From: Girardinichthys multiradiatus
Taxonomy: Eukaryota; Chordata; Actinopteri; Cyprinodontiformes; Goodeidae
DNA: 64,000 nucleotides
Direction of reading: 5' to 3'
NCBI RefSeq assembly: GCF_021462225.1
Contig: NC_061797.1
Coordinates: forward strand, 1,729,001 to 1,793,000
Shown: positions 1 to 11,511 of the stretch, one piece after another
How positions within the stretch are numbered: position 1 is the stretch's first letter
Layout: each line of letters begins with the position of its first letter
Translations under genes and position numbers: made by a program
Notes under the pieces: generated by a model
What the model was told of the DNA's origin: nothing
The model's database searches: none
What the model saw: only the letters and a program-made list of their open reading frames with translations

Positions 1-371
1 AGTACCTCCATTATTGCAGTTACTATCTTAGCAGGTGCAAGACGGGTCGCATGAGGTCTGCTCAGCAGTATCTGAAGCACTAAGGCAATGGTGTCGACAC
101 AAAGCCACAGTGCTACCATCAGGCTTCTCCAGTCAATGCTGACCCTTCCCATAAGATAGGACGCAAACAGAGACGCCACTTCCCATCTGCGTATCCAGAT
201 ATGGCCAAAGATTAGTTTAGCATATCCTTGAAGCACGATGACAAACAGTAATGGTTGGCTGACCGACCAGGACCCGGTGTGGCAATAGCATAGCCATCCA
301 CAGAGAAGCGCATAAAACTCCACTGTACTCACTTGGACAGGCTCGGAGACAGTGGTGGAATTGGAAGTCAT
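1..371 (-). CDS. hydrophobic multi-pass frame downstream of env (partial)
   Basis: An open frame starts with ATG at 371-369 and runs without a stop for 123 codons to the window edge, so its C-terminus is not seen. The start MTSNSTTVSEP is polar and is followed by three or four hydrophobic stretches (for example around QPLLFVIVLQGYAKLIFG and LMVALWLCVDTIALVLQILL) separated by short arginine-containing loops such as IRRW. That suggests an integral membrane protein. It begins 112 bases downstream of the env stop on the same strand, so it would be a 3' accessory gene of ERV-A, or a read-in from flanking DNA if the provirus ends before it. A purine-rich run (GAGGGAGGGG) and a TATAAG motif lie between env and this start. 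I do not recognise the family. Confidence 0.5.
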   Translation of the reverse strand, partial: MTSNSTTVSEPVQVSTVEFYALLCGWLCYCHTGSWSVSQPLLFVIVLQGYAKLIFGHIWIRRWEVASLFASYLMGRVSIDWRSLMVALWLCVDTIALVLQILLSRPHATRLAPAKIVTAIMEV

Positions 372-482
372 GATGACAAGCAACTGCAAAGGTTTAGGCT
401 CAACTGCTGTCTTCAAACCCGAAACTCAGAGTGACCCAAAACTCCCCAAGCCCTGGGTCTTATACCTGGGGTTGCCCCTCCC

Positions 483-876
483 TCAAGGGGAGAGGCTGAT
501 AACTCCTCCTTTCAGGGCTGAGCGAGGTCTGAAGAAATTGTTACATATTATGACTACAATAATCAATCCTACAGCAGCAAGCAAATAAGGCCAAAGCATC
601 ATAAACAAGTTAGCGATCCAACCTTCAACTACTGAAACCCCTTCCCCTATAATGTGTCCGCCTTCCTGGGCAACTGTAGTAACTACATTGCTGACTGAGT
701 GTCCTAATGTCTCATACCAACTACAAGCATGCTGATACGCTCCTTCCCCACAATTCTTCCAGGTTTCTTTAGGTGGCTTACATGTGAGGTTGGAGTAAAA
801 AAGATTATATCCTACCCAGTCTAAACCCTTATTTATGTTGCCAGAGCATAAATGCTGTCTGAAAGCATACAATTCG
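483..876 (-). pseudogene. env: env, C-terminal (transmembrane) part of ERV-A
   Basis: The 3' end of the ERV-A envelope gene, separated from the rest by the 9-kb element I. The open frame starts at 959, but its first roughly 25 codons come from the adjacent SINE-derived sequence. The env part begins near the AFRQHLC motif. It carries an N-glycosylation site (NLTC), several cysteines, and a membrane anchor of about 24 residues near the end (LWPYLLAAVGLIIVVIICNN) followed by a short basic tail and a stop at 483. This matches the layout of a class I retroviral TM subunit. No CX6CC motif is visible in this fragment. Confidence 0.65.
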
Positions 877-2678
877 GCCAGAGCAATCAATTCCAGCTTC
901 CTCCTGCCATATGTCAATGTGTCCCTAGGCAAGGCACTTAACCTCAAGTTGCCTACCAATCTGCGTATCGGTGTATGAATGTGTGAGCGTAAGTGAGTGC
1001 CATTGGGTGATTGTGGTTCCAGTGTAAAGCGCTTTGAGTGGTCTGTATGACTGGAAAAGCGCTATAAAAGTTCAGTCCATTTATAAGTTCAGTCCATTTA
1101 CACTCCTCCAGTTTTGTTCCACACAACTTCGTGCATAGGTGTTGTACTCGTTATAATAATGGGATTGGCATAATTCAGTCCAACCTGTGAGCTCTTGGCA
1201 GTGTTGGGGTCATCCATTTTGGTTGCACATTTTGACATGCGAAGCTCAACAGACGTCGCAGCTCTGACATCACTGGGAGTATAAACTAGCTGATATGCAG
1301 AGTTTGGTTGCCATTTTCTGCCTGTCTCACAGGACAGTACAACTGAGGCGCATATATGGAGAGACAAGAGCTCGCAGGCGAACTTTTGCTCCACAAGGCC
1401 ATTCCCGGAAGAGCTTGAAAGCTGGAAATCTGTCTGATATGAGAAGATCAGGAGGTTATTTACCGATCAAAGACCGCGCCGACACCCGGCGCAGGTGGAA
1501 ACCCACAGAGGTTCTACGTCCAAGAAGATGAGTTTTCCTCCTTGTGTAATGCAGTCGACTAACGGTTCATCTTTTCCCCTCCTGGACAGATGAGAAATTA
1601 CCTTTTTTTTCTTTAATTTGATCACAGACGCGTGGTCCCCCTCCCTTTTCTTCAGACCTGATCCATCCTCAACCAGTGGAGAGCAGAAATCAACGCCAAA
1701 GTAATTTCGTTCTTTTTATATTAAACCGGATAGGTGCATTTAGAGGTCTGGGCAGGATATGGCATAGTGAAGGTGATTTAGAATCACCAGTAGTTAATCT
1801 CAGGTATTAACTTGTTGCATGCAATACTGATTGAATTATGTTATGCTGAGCTGTGTTTTGATTTGGTGTGCAAGCGCTGCTGAATTGTGCGTGGTTAATG
1901 TTTTTTCCGGCTGATCTTAAATCAGCCAGGAGTTAGAAGTTGGACTTTTAAAAGTTTTTCATTCAAAAGCAACTGCGGTCTGGGCCTCGCCCGACCAGTC
2001 TTTGTTCCAGTTTTATTGCTGGAGATTTTCCATTGAGTTCACGCCTCAGAGTTTTATGACCCTTTGTCAAGATTTGGGGTGATCAGCTGGTTGTGGCTGA
2101 AGGGGCATGGCCCCACCGTTTTATCAGCTGATCGCTGCAATCGGGACATCAGCACAACAGGAGGACTTCTTTCCATTTAACCCAAATTAAACATTTTGTC
2201 CATAAAACTATTGGTTTGATCTCCATAGACACTAAATGCTCATATATGTTTTTCTTATTATTATTGTTAGGTAGTCATTTTTATTCCCTTTGTGTAGAAC
2301 GGTGCTTGTTAGTTAGGTGAGGGTTTTTGGACCAGAATAATGGTATATCAGGATTATTTGGCTTCAATAAATCTTCATATATATAATTAAAAGAAGTGTT
2401 TGTGTTTATTTCATGCAAGAGTGATTTATCTGTCAAAACAAGGTCAAAGTTCACCCACCTTCGGTGAAGTGGTTGAATAAATAGTGACAGTTGGTGGTTT
2501 TGGTTAATAATTTGTAATTATTAAAGAGGTTTGAACTCATAATCACAACACCAGAGGACATCTCTGATTTCTATTCGTAAGTAATTATTTTTGGTTAAGA
2601 AATTAATTTTTTTCAAATTATGATGTTAAATTATAATTCTTGATGAATATTAATTAATCAATAATCATAATCCTTACA
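877..2678 (+). repeat. element I left LTR
   Basis: Direct repeat of 8,190-9,869, similar along nearly its whole length. It contains a TATA-like motif (TATAAA, 1,280-1,285), a polyadenylation signal (AATAAA, 2,366-2,371), and ends CCTTACA. It differs from the right copy by scattered substitutions and by about 120 extra bases near 1,918-2,035. Its first roughly 210 bases are a SINE-like tail shared with the right copy, so the true TG start of the LTR is unclear. Confidence 0.6.
890..1096 (+). repeat. SINE tail in left LTR of element I
   Basis: Sequence of the type found in many teleost SINE 3' regions: a segment around GGCAAGGCACTTAACCTCAA, then a GTGTATGAATG run, then AAAGCGCTTTGAGTGG and a GTTCAGTCCATTTA end that is present twice in tandem. 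The tRNA-like head seen in the right copy is missing here. Confidence 0.6.
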
Positions 2679-2682
2679 TAAT

Positions 2683-2700
2683 TGGCGTTCCTTGATGGGC
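2683..2700 (+). promoter_or_regulatory. candidate primer-binding site of element I
   Basis: TGGCG begins five bases after the left LTR end, the position and 5' TGG expected of a tRNA-complementary primer site. I cannot match the following bases to a specific tRNA. The stretch from here to 3,780 is otherwise an untranslated leader with no gene that I recognise. Confidence 0.3.
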
Positions 2701-3625
2701 CTTAAAATGAGATACCACTGTTGCACGAAGTAACACATTTTTGATATCCTGGAAACTCTGTTGTGAGATTTGGTAAAATTTTGCAGTCGTAAGCTGGAGG
2801 ATGTATGTTGACTAATATTGGCTCAATTCTACTGCAGAGAAGTAATAATATACTCCTAATAGTAATAATAGTTTTTCTAAGGTGCTTTTGTGGACGCAAG
2901 GTGGACGTTTTGTGTAGTTTATGGTGAAATTCAACGTAAATTGCCAGCTTGTCAAAGCAACCCCTGCTGGCTTAGAGCTGTAGCGCAGTCAGCTTGTTGC
3001 CAGAGCAACCAAAACATTCCTGGCACAGTAGGAGTCATCCTCTCCCAGTCAGGGAGGAAGCAACACTACGGTCTGGTGGCCATTGAGTGAATGGCAGTTG
3101 CAACAGGATTTTCTCCGCTGCAAACAGGCGTTTAGTGCCACCTTGTGGTCACTAGAGAGAATTACAGTTGCTGCCACAGAATTTAACTAATTTGATTAGT
3201 TTTATTAACACAGGCAGATAATCCCATCACCGATGATGAAAGGACACAGCTTGAGCTAAAATCATGTTATTGATTATTCATTGCCACTTCTGCTCTGAAA
3301 TTTATGCATTTTTGCTGGGTTTTTCTTGTGTATGTAGCATGTTTTAACCAGACTCGCATAAGTTGTCTAACTTGGTTGGCCCTACAAGAAAGTAAATAAC
3401 CCATAGTATGAATCACTAACATCCATTTGAAGCCAAGAATAGCGTTGGAATGTTTTAGTTTATTTATCCCACTTTTAAAATTTTATTTTAAAATTTGGGT
3501 TTTGTTTCAAATGTAATTTTTTGTGTGTTTTGCTTTTTATTTCTACTAAAGCATAGACTTGGTTAAGCCACAGTTTTAACGGTCAAACCTGTGCGCCCAT
3601 TTTAAGCAAAACCCTTTAATCTGCA

Positions 3626-3629
<4 letters not shown>

Positions 3630-3659
<30 letters not shown>
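3630..3659. repeat. (AT)n microsatellite
   Basis: Thirty bases of perfect alternating AT in the leader of element I. Confidence 0.95.
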
Positions 3660-3662
<3 letters not shown>

Positions 3663-3780
3663 TCATACAGCTAGCTGAGTGCTTAGTCTGTTTGTGTTGC
3701 TGCTAATTGTTGCTACTTGTAATTTTAGTGGTCATTCATAGCTGAACAGCTTTATTTGTTGTTGTGCATTTTGGCCAAAG

Positions 3781-5399
3781 ATGGAGAAAACATCCCAGAC
3801 TGCAGCTGGAGATGTGAGTCAGGAGGGCCCCACAGAAATGCAGGCGCAGGAAGCAACTGGAGCTTTGATTTTATTGTCATCAGACGAGCGTAAAGCTCTT
3901 AATGATTATAGCATTGAGGATTGTGAAGCAAGGATTCAGGAATTGCTCCAGGTCATTAAGAACCCACAAAAAGACACACAGGTGGCCGATGTGTTAGGAC
4001 AGCTCACTCTTTTATATCAGCGATTAAGAACCCACCAAAAGACACACAGGTGGCCGATGTGTTAGGACAGCTCACTCTTTTATATCAGCGAAGGGTCAGG
4101 TTGGAAATTGACCAGCATTTTAAACTACAGTTTATGCTGAATAATACTTTGCAGACAGCAGAGGCAACTATGTGTGAACTGTTAGAAGTGGAAGAGAAGT
4201 TGGAAGCAGCCAGAAGGTTGGATGTAGCTGAGCGTAGCCAGGACACACCCCCATCCCCAGAGGACTGGGGGGTGGAGATAAATCCTGTCTCACAGGTTGA
4301 AACCTCTGAAGCTGAGCCACACGTGCAACACCCTGAGAGAACCTTCCACTTAGAGCTGGAAAACGTAGAAGCTGCTCTCCAGAGACAACCTTCCCAAGCT
4401 TGTGGTTTTGCCCACACATCCACAGAGTCCAGAACAGGTATGAGTAGGCAGATTAGATTCTGTGGTGCGGTGTCCCACCCCACTTTAGGAGACAGCCATG
4501 AACAATACCTGGCGGTGGACTCACTAGATGTAAATGGTTCAAGGTTTAGGGGCGAGCAGCCTTCACACTTGACTTGCAGTACCTGCTCTACAATCCCTCA
4601 TCTCCACCAAGGCGACAGGAGAGCCATCTCGGGGACTCCGCTGCCCAGGACCCGATTCCATGGAGCACAGGGCCCACTATTGTACCATGAGCAGATTCCA
4701 GTGCCTCCCCCAAGAGTGAAGTGTGATGCCCTGACATACAAGGGATGCAACAGGAGTGAACCTTCAGATGATGACTCAGATGGGCCAGCACCAATCCCTG
4801 AGAGTGGATCGTGCACACGCCAACTTGAGTCTCTTGCCCAAGGCATAGAGCATTTTGACCCTAATAATGAGGAATCAAACATTGATGATTATCTTAGGGA
4901 AGTCAAACGCTGCCTTTTAGAACTGTGCTGCCCATCAGCACAGGAAAAGCTGTGACCATATCCAGGAGCATCCATATTTTCATGTAGAGCCTGCCCCCTG
5001 CAATCCGAGACTGTTATTCAACCCTCTGCGAAGCTTTAAGGGAAGACTATTCTGTGTACACGGACCGGGCCTCCACAACACTTGGGGCTTTGGCTATCTA
5101 GCAAAATAAAAGCGAAGCACCCAGAGAGTATTACCAGCGCCTGAGAGCCGCTTACTTCCAAGGTGGTAATGCACCCAGCATAGAGGAGGAACATGCTTTT
5201 AAAGTATTATTCCTCCACAAACTTCATAAAACTGTACGTTACGATGTTACTATGTACTGTAAAACAAAAACCCTCACCATGCAGGAGATCCGTAAATACG
5301 CCCAGATGGCGTGAGAAACATGTGCAAGCCCTACTAATGGATCAGAAGGTGAGGCTAGAGTTTTACGGGTGCACACCGAAGAAGACAGTCTTGCGTTAG
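3781..5399 (+). pseudogene. gag: gag of element I
   Basis: The frame opens with ATG at 3,781 and is carried in two registers (3,781-4,065 and 4,050-4,955) because a 68-bp segment is duplicated in tandem at 3,955-4,022 and 4,023-4,090, and 68 is not a multiple of three. The N-terminal part is acidic and heptad-like, suggesting coiled coil, followed by a proline/serine-rich linker. A capsid-like segment begins near DPNNEESNIDDYLREVKRC (about 4,858) and continues through stops and frameshifts to about 5,400, including PREYYQRLRAAYF and a helix-rich stretch typical of retroelement capsids. I find no zinc knuckle. The stop codons make this copy non-functional. Confidence 0.55.
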
Positions 5400-5899
5400 A
5401 AGGCCAAGAAATGCCTTCAAACAGAACCCATGTTAAGAACAGGTTAAGGGAACAACGCATGTTTGGTCAGCTGGACCGGGGAAGTGGTACTGAGTACCAG
5501 CCACAGTCAAAGTTGCCGGACCACTTCCGGTCGAACAGATGACCTGACCATCACGTGAAGCCCAAAAGTAAGCCTGATGGTAAAGGTTGGAGTCAACATG
5601 CAGGATGGAACCCGAGGAGAGAGATGGAGGTAGCCTTCCACAAGATTCTGACAGAAGCAGTGCGTCAGGCATACGCCCAACCTCCACCATCATTAGAGGC
5701 AGCTGACCGTCTGGTGAAACCGGATCCAAAACCCCCGCCAGCACGACTAGGCGTGGACCCAGTCTCCACAGCCATCAGAGTCTACCTGCACGGATGGGGA
5801 GAGAATCCTGGGAAACTCAAAGAACCCCTTGGGACCTCTCCAGGAGAAACACAACAAACCACTTTTCCACGGTTCTTAATTAAACTGAACCAAAATGAA

Positions 5900-6203
5900 C
5901 ATACACTATCTCACCTGTATAGGAGGACATGTCAAACAGAGTTTCCATTTTAAAACAGGATCAGATATCAACCTGATGGGCTCAGTCTTGTTCGAGTAGG
6001 TGAGTAGAGCCACGCTCTACCTCAGTAAACCATTTCAGGCTGAAGCTTGTGATGTAAGCATCACCAGCTGGGTGGAGATGGACATCACACTCAAAGACAT
6101 GACTCTGGTGCACCCCATCCATATGTGCACATTGAACCCAGAGCTTTTTCTTGGTGGCCAGGACCTGCTGGACAGGCTGGCCCCACTCACTGACTGCCAC
6201 TAG
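5900..6203 (+). pseudogene. protease-region remnant of element I
   Basis: Short open pieces between gag and integrase contain KTGSDINLMG, which looks like a retropepsin active-site neighbourhood with the catalytic aspartate replaced, followed by a beta-rich segment ending near LFLGGQDLLDRLAPL, in the place of the C-terminal protease strand. In-frame stops interrupt it. Assignment rests on order and on these two motifs only. The bases from 5,400 to 5,900 hold only short broken frames. Confidence 0.35.
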
Positions 6204-6227
6204 GACCAACTCTGGGTTCAGGCGGAG

Positions 6228-7147
6228 GTGCAAAAACCACTGGGTGCAAGCAGCAAACCATCCTTAGTGATAAACCAGGTTGCTAGCTTAGAGGAGCACA
6301 AAGAACCTCTCAGGCCCTCATCAGTGCCAGACATGGGCACCTCTGGGACACAGCTGCACCCAGCCACCCAGAAAACTCCTCCCAGATGCAGTCATGCATC
6401 ATTTCTTCACTCTTTAAAGAACCCAGGTGTGAAACCTCACAAGCCCAAAGTGGTGGAAGATGTACACTTGGAAACCATGTTCATACCAGAAGTGCTTCTA
6501 GCTTTCTGGCTAGATAAATTATCAACTGGTAGAGAGCTGTATGACCGCGTGTGCCAAGAAGATCCCCTTTTAACTGAGGCACTGCACAGCCACACAATCC
6601 TCTTAGCAGACGGGCTCCGCCCTCTCCTTAAGACAGCCAGAGTGTGCACCTCCAGTGTGCAGATTGGCAAAAAACAGCTCTCCCATGCTTTCAGCATTGT
6701 TCCAACAGACCAAAGGGGGGTCACATTAGCCTACGCCCATTACTCTCCTGTAGGGGGCCATAGGAGCTCCAAAGCCGCACTCCACACCCTCCAACAGATG
6801 GCGTACTGGCCTCCAACGTCTCACAACACTCAGGTCTACATCCAAGGATGCTTAACCTGCTGCCAGTTTCAGCCACCCCAGCCAATCGGTCAACCTCCGC
6901 TTCAGCAAAGGGGGTTACATTACTTTGGTTCCACCTTCAGACCAACTGGGTCGAACCAGCCCCAAAATTAGCAGGAGGTAATAAATTCCTCCTAACTGTG
7001 ACATGCAGCTTCATTAAGTCAGCACCAAATGACACCGTCATCCCAGCTGCTGCTCTTTTGCTGAACCAGATGAAGTTCTACATCGAAGTCTCCTCCCCAA
7101 CAACAGAGCTTGTCTCCATGTCCGGGAAAGGAGAGACCAGAACGTAG
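6228..7147 (+). pseudogene. integrase N-terminal part of element I
   Basis: The frame 6,228-6,971 contains an HHCC zinc finger (HYSPVGGH, then CLTCC after a 30-residue helix pair with QQMAYW), the signature of retroviral and gypsy integrase N-termini. A second register (6,848-7,147) carries the beginning of a catalytic core-like fold (GGNKFLLTVTCSF, then APNDTVIPAAALLLNQ). The first catalytic aspartate position reads differently, and the core stops before the second and third acidic residues. No RT lies upstream, so a large deletion separates protease and integrase. Between 7,148 and 8,149 I see only short frames, among them one at 7,325-7,525 that could be an env scrap, and no gene I can name. 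Confidence 0.5.
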
Positions 7148-8149
7148 GACCAGTTTAAATAGGTGCATGTTTCATAAACTCACACTAACATGCACTATCC
7201 ACTAACAACTTTATTCAACAGGAACTGTTGAAAATATAACTACCTTCCAGGACACAGTGTTAAACTGCAAGTTGCACACTATTTTTCCATTAACCCTCTG
7301 CATGCACTGCAGACCCTCACAGAAATGATTAAGAATGATTTAATGGACACACATGCTGCCAGAGATTACATGCAAAGTCTTATTAAGAGAGGTTGGTTCA
7401 TCTGTAGGTGGTCTCACCGAGGCATGGATACCTACTTGCCAAGTTTTGCTGGATTTAGTAGAGAACATCCTAAAGTCCACCACTGCAGACACCTTGCAAC
7501 CTCCACAAACACACCTGGCTTATAGCCTAAGTAGTGCAGTTCCATTATTATTATTATTATTACTATTTTTTTTTCTTTCCCTTTTCCTATCTAAAAGTTT
7601 AGAGACAGGAGTTATGTTAAATCCCATCATCATTTGAAAGAACTAATGTGTTTAAACCTAGACTCATGTTAAACGGTTTTTGTTAAGATAACACACTGCA
7701 TAGTTGGTTAGAAACCAGAATAGATTCCTTCACATTTATTCACCCATGATTCCTAGCGCTACCTTTGCCAATGCCACAGTCTGATTCCCGTGCCTGACTG
7801 GAATTGGACGACTAAGCTATGACCCCATTATTTGGTTATCTTGTTTTTTTTTCTCTTTCTTTTTATTGTTGTTTGACTTTGTCTCAGGGTTACCAGAGCT
7901 GATGACCAAAAGAATGTGAAGATGATGTGAAAGTATTGTTTTTGTATTCTTCTCATTGAATGACATAGACAGGTATAAGTTAGTCAGAGTTTAGTTCTGC
8001 CCAGGCTAACCTTATCCTGCCCAGTCATAGGCCAACTAAACTGTGAACTCCCGTTCCTGCCAAGAGTAACACAGGGACATTATTTTTGTTTTTCTTTATT
8101 TCTTTTGCTTCTTCGTGGATCATTGAGTCTCAGCTCCTATGATGGACAG

Positions 8150-8398
8150 ACCCAGTAGCTTCAAAGACTGCGATTAATCAGAAGGTTGTGGGATCGATAC
8201 CAGCTTCCTCCTCCTGCCATACATCGATGTGTCCCTGGGCAAGGCACTTAACCTCAAGTTGCCTAGCGATCTGCGTATCAGTGTATGAATGTATGAGCAT
8301 TAGTGAGTGCGATTGGGTGATTGTGGCTCTAGTGTAAAGTGATTTGAGTGGTGTGTATGACTGGAAAAGCGCTATATAAGTTCAGTCCATTTATAAGT
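8150..8398 (+). repeat. tRNA-derived SINE, near-complete copy
   Basis: A tRNA-like head with a B-box-like GGTTGTGGGATCGATACC (about 8,184-8,201) is followed by the same teleost SINE body and tail as at 890-1,096, ending in a tandem GTTCAGTCCATTTA. Not a functional tRNA gene. It lies at the 5' end of the right LTR of element I. Confidence 0.6.
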
Positions 8399-9869
8399 TC
8401 AGTCCATTTACACTCCTCCAGTTTTCTTCCACACAAGTTCATGTGCATAGGTGTTGTACTCATTATCATACTGGGATTGGCATAATTCAGTCCAACCTGT
8501 GAGCTCTTGGCAGTGTTGGGGTCATCCATTTTGGTTGCACATTTTGACATGCGCAACTCAACAGACGTCGCAGCTCTGACGTCACTGGGAGTATAAACCG
8601 GCTGAGATGCAGAGTTTTGTTGCCATTTCCTGCCTGTCTCTCAACGGAGGCGCATATCTGGAGAGACAAGAGCTTGCAGGCGAACTTTTGCTCCACAGGG
8701 CCATTCCCGGAAGAGCTTGAAAGCTGGAAATCTGTCTGATACGAGAAGATCAGGAGATTTATTTACCGATCGAAGACCGCGTCGACACCCGGCGTAGGTG
8801 GAATTCCACAGAGGTTCTATGTCCAAGGAGATGAGTTTTCCTCCTTGTGTAATGCAGTTGACTAACGGTTCATCTTTTCCTGGACGGATGAGAAATTACC
8901 GTTTTTTTTTTTTTTATTTGATCACGGACGCGTGGTCCCCCTCCCCTCCTTTTTCTTCAGACCTGATCCATCCTCAACTGGTGGAGAGCAGAAATCAACA
9001 TCAAAGTAATTTCGTTCTTTTTATATTAAACCGGATAAGTGCATTTAGAGGTCTGGGCAGCATAAGGCATTGTGAAGGTAATTTAGAATCACCAGTAGTT
9101 AATCTCAGGTATTAACTTGTTGCATGCAATACCGATTGAATTATGTTATGCTGAGCTGTGTTTTGATTTGGTGTGCAAGTGCTGCTAAATCGTGCATGGT
9201 TAATGTTTTGTCCGGCTGATTTTCCACTGAGTTCTCGCCTCAGAGTTTTATGACCCTTTGTCAAGATTTGGGGTGATCAGCTGGTTGTGGCTAAAGGGGC
9301 GTGGCCCCACTGTTTTATCAGCTGATCGCTGCAATCGAGCACAACAGGAGGATCTCTTTCCATTTAACCCAAATTACACATTTTGTCCATAAAACTACTG
9401 GTTTAATCTTGATAGACACTAAATGCGCATATATGATTTTCTTTTATTATTATTGTTAGGTAGTCATTTTATTCCCTTTGTGTAGAATGGTGCTTGTTAG
9501 TCGGGTGAAGGTTTTTGGACCAGAATAATGGTATATCAGGATTATTTGGCTTCAATAAATCTTCATATGTATATAATCAAGAGAAGTGTTTGTGTTTATT
9601 TCGTGCAAGAGTGATTTATCTGTCAAAATAAGGTCGAAGATCCTCCACCTTCGGTGAAGTGGTTGAATAAACATTGACAGTTTGTGGTTTGGTTAATAAT
9701 TTGTAATTATTAAAGAGCTTTGAGCCCATAATCACAACACCAGAGGACATCTCTGATTTCTATTCGTAAGTACTGATTTTTGATTAAGAAATAAATAAAA
9801 AATTCAAATTATGATTTTGAATTATAATTCTTGATGAATATTAATTAATAAATAATCATAATCCTTACA
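8190..9869 (+). repeat. element I right LTR
   Basis: Direct repeat of 877-2,678. TATA-like motif at 8,592-8,597, polyadenylation signal at 9,554-9,559, ends CCTTACA. It lacks about 120 bases present in the left copy. The degree of divergence suggests an old insertion. Confidence 0.6.
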
Positions 9870-9889
9870 GCAGGGTCTGCCGGCAAGGC

Positions 9890-11511
9890 TTATGGTGCAC
9901 TGAGTATGGGCAGTGTTACACTCCATATGCCAGGGTCTTGGGTGAACAAATCTTTCTGGTCTCGCTCTTTGGAGTAAATCGTTGCTAAATATTGATATTT
10001 AACCCAGTAGTTATATGTCTGAGACAAACAGGGAATCACCCATTCTTTAACTTCATACTCTTGCAATCCCCACCAGGTTCGGGACCAATCTCTGCTGTGT
10101 CCTTCAGCCCAGGCCTGCAGGAGCATCTTTGCTGTTTTGATTTTATTTAGGACGGAGCAGTCATATCGCCATGTTGACATGACTGAAATTTCAGCTTGCC
10201 ACAGGTCACATCGCCCCCCGATGTGACCTGTGGCAAGCTGAAATTTCAGAAGCTCCATTGCTTGACCAAACAGAGTTGTTAAGACTGTCAAAAACTTGTG
10301 CCACACACTGGTCAATTTTGTTAAAATCTCCTGTCGTTACATTCAATAATTCATCTGGCTTAGGTAGTTTTCGGACATACATATCTGCATAATAAGATCC
10401 TTTCAAACCTTCATGTGTTCGGCTTTCACCCTCTGGGAAGTCTCCTTTGAAGTGGGGAACACCATAAGCCTTCCATACCCAGGGAAATGTCGTGTTCAGC
10501 CATTCTTTGTGTTCAGTCCAGATGGTTTTCAACCAGGAGGTTATGAAGGAGAGGTAGACTCGATGAGTGTAAAGAGGGTGAAGGGCAGATAGTTCTGAGT
10601 GCGACATTGAGTGAATATGTTTCACAAACAGCTGGGCAAATATCTGAGCTTGGTATTAATACATTCCTGCAGGGCTTCTCGATTCCGAAACGCCAACGGG
10701 TAATTTGTACGGTTTCTGGTTGACGAAGTGTTTTTAGGCCTAGGAGTGTCAGGAAGTTGTGTGTAATTCTGCGCTGTGACGTTGGATCCTCTTGCGGGAA
10801 TGACAAGGCCCCAGTCGGTGTGGTTGCGTCTGGTTTAGTGGACGCATTCTCGTCACAATTTAACTGATATTTTCCCCAAAATTCCCAACGGGGAAACCAG
10901 GCTGGGCAACTCACAACTCTTGAAAGAGTCTTGTGGATAACTTCAGGCTCCCAAAAACCTTGGCTTTTAAACTATACCAAGGGCCGACAGGCCCTGTCGC
11001 AGTACCACCCCGGGACCCCTCGGTCAGGGTGAATCCAATTGCAGCAAATTTTACGGCGGATGAGTCGGTGCAGGATATTATTGCTCCTTCGTTAGTGAGT
11101 TCAAGGTTGGAGATAGACCATGTGTGGTTGACAAGTTGTTGGGTCGTGGAGTCGTTTATTCATGCTGGGTTTTTCTGTAGAACCTTCTTCAATCTGGTGA
11201 AATTGTTTTTTTGGCAACTTCTTCAGTCTGGTGAAATTGGTTTTTTGGCTTTCACGAAAGAACACAGACTGGTTCTTTACGGGAGGGTATTCTGTCCAAG
11301 GCAGAAAGACGTTCAGAAAGGCTGTGTTCCAGCAAGTTTGGTTGGCATATTTTGAAGAACCATGAGCGACCTTAACATGGGTTAAGTTCCATGGTCCCAC
11401 TCCAGCTTGGTAAAGTATAATTAGCAAAAGAACGATGCCAACAAGCAAAGCAAAAAGCCTAAGCAAAGTCTTCAAACAAGATGCTTTGCTGTGATCTTTA
11501 TCCGTTTCCAT
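9890..11511 (-). pseudogene. env: env, N-terminal and central part of ERV-A
   Basis: The start at 11,511 gives a cytoplasmic N-terminus with a strong hydrophobic signal-anchor (residues about 17-38, FALLVGIVLLLIILY) and then N-glycosylation sites NLT, NQT, NQS and NFT. The gene continues in other registers at 10,914-10,513, 10,625-10,206 and 10,315-9,890, all cysteine- and tryptophan-rich as expected for a surface subunit. Breaks: a stop at 11,101, frameshifts near 11,000-10,900 and 10,600, and a 55-bp palindromic insertion near 10,195-10,249. The last frame stops just before the element I insertion. The long N-terminal leader before the membrane segment recalls foamy-type Env leaders, but that is only a resemblance. 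Confidence 0.6.
10183..10249. repeat. perfect inverted repeat inside env
   Basis: Two 31-base arms (10,183-10,213 and 10,219-10,249) are exact reverse complements, separated by five C residues. The structure shifts the env reading frame. Confidence 0.95.

Larger units (their letters stand above)
877..9869 (+). mobile_element. element I, LTR retroelement nested in ERV-A env
   Basis: Two long direct repeats (about 877-2,678 and 8,190-9,869) flank a 5.5-kb internal region with decayed gag, protease and integrase frames in the plus orientation. The insertion separates the two halves of ERV-A env. The right repeat ends in CCTTACA and env sequence resumes at once. The left boundary is inferred from where similarity between the repeats stops, and I could not establish a target-site duplication. 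No RT is recognisable between protease and integrase, so the copy is internally deleted and non-autonomous. The integrase zinc finger and the capsid segment resemble retrovirus-like or gypsy-like elements of fish; family not assigned. Confidence 0.7.

Noticed and set aside
420..482. Internal promoter of ERV-A (TATAAG between env and the hydrophobic frame)
   Set aside because: A single TATA-like motif is not enough; the purine run could equally be a polypurine tract.
877..9874. Target-site duplication of element I
   Set aside because: Right flank GCAGG has no clear partner on the left, and the left LTR edge is obscured by the SINE tail.
10933..11355. Plus-strand 140-codon frame opposite env
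   Set aside because: Antisense shadow of the env coding strand.
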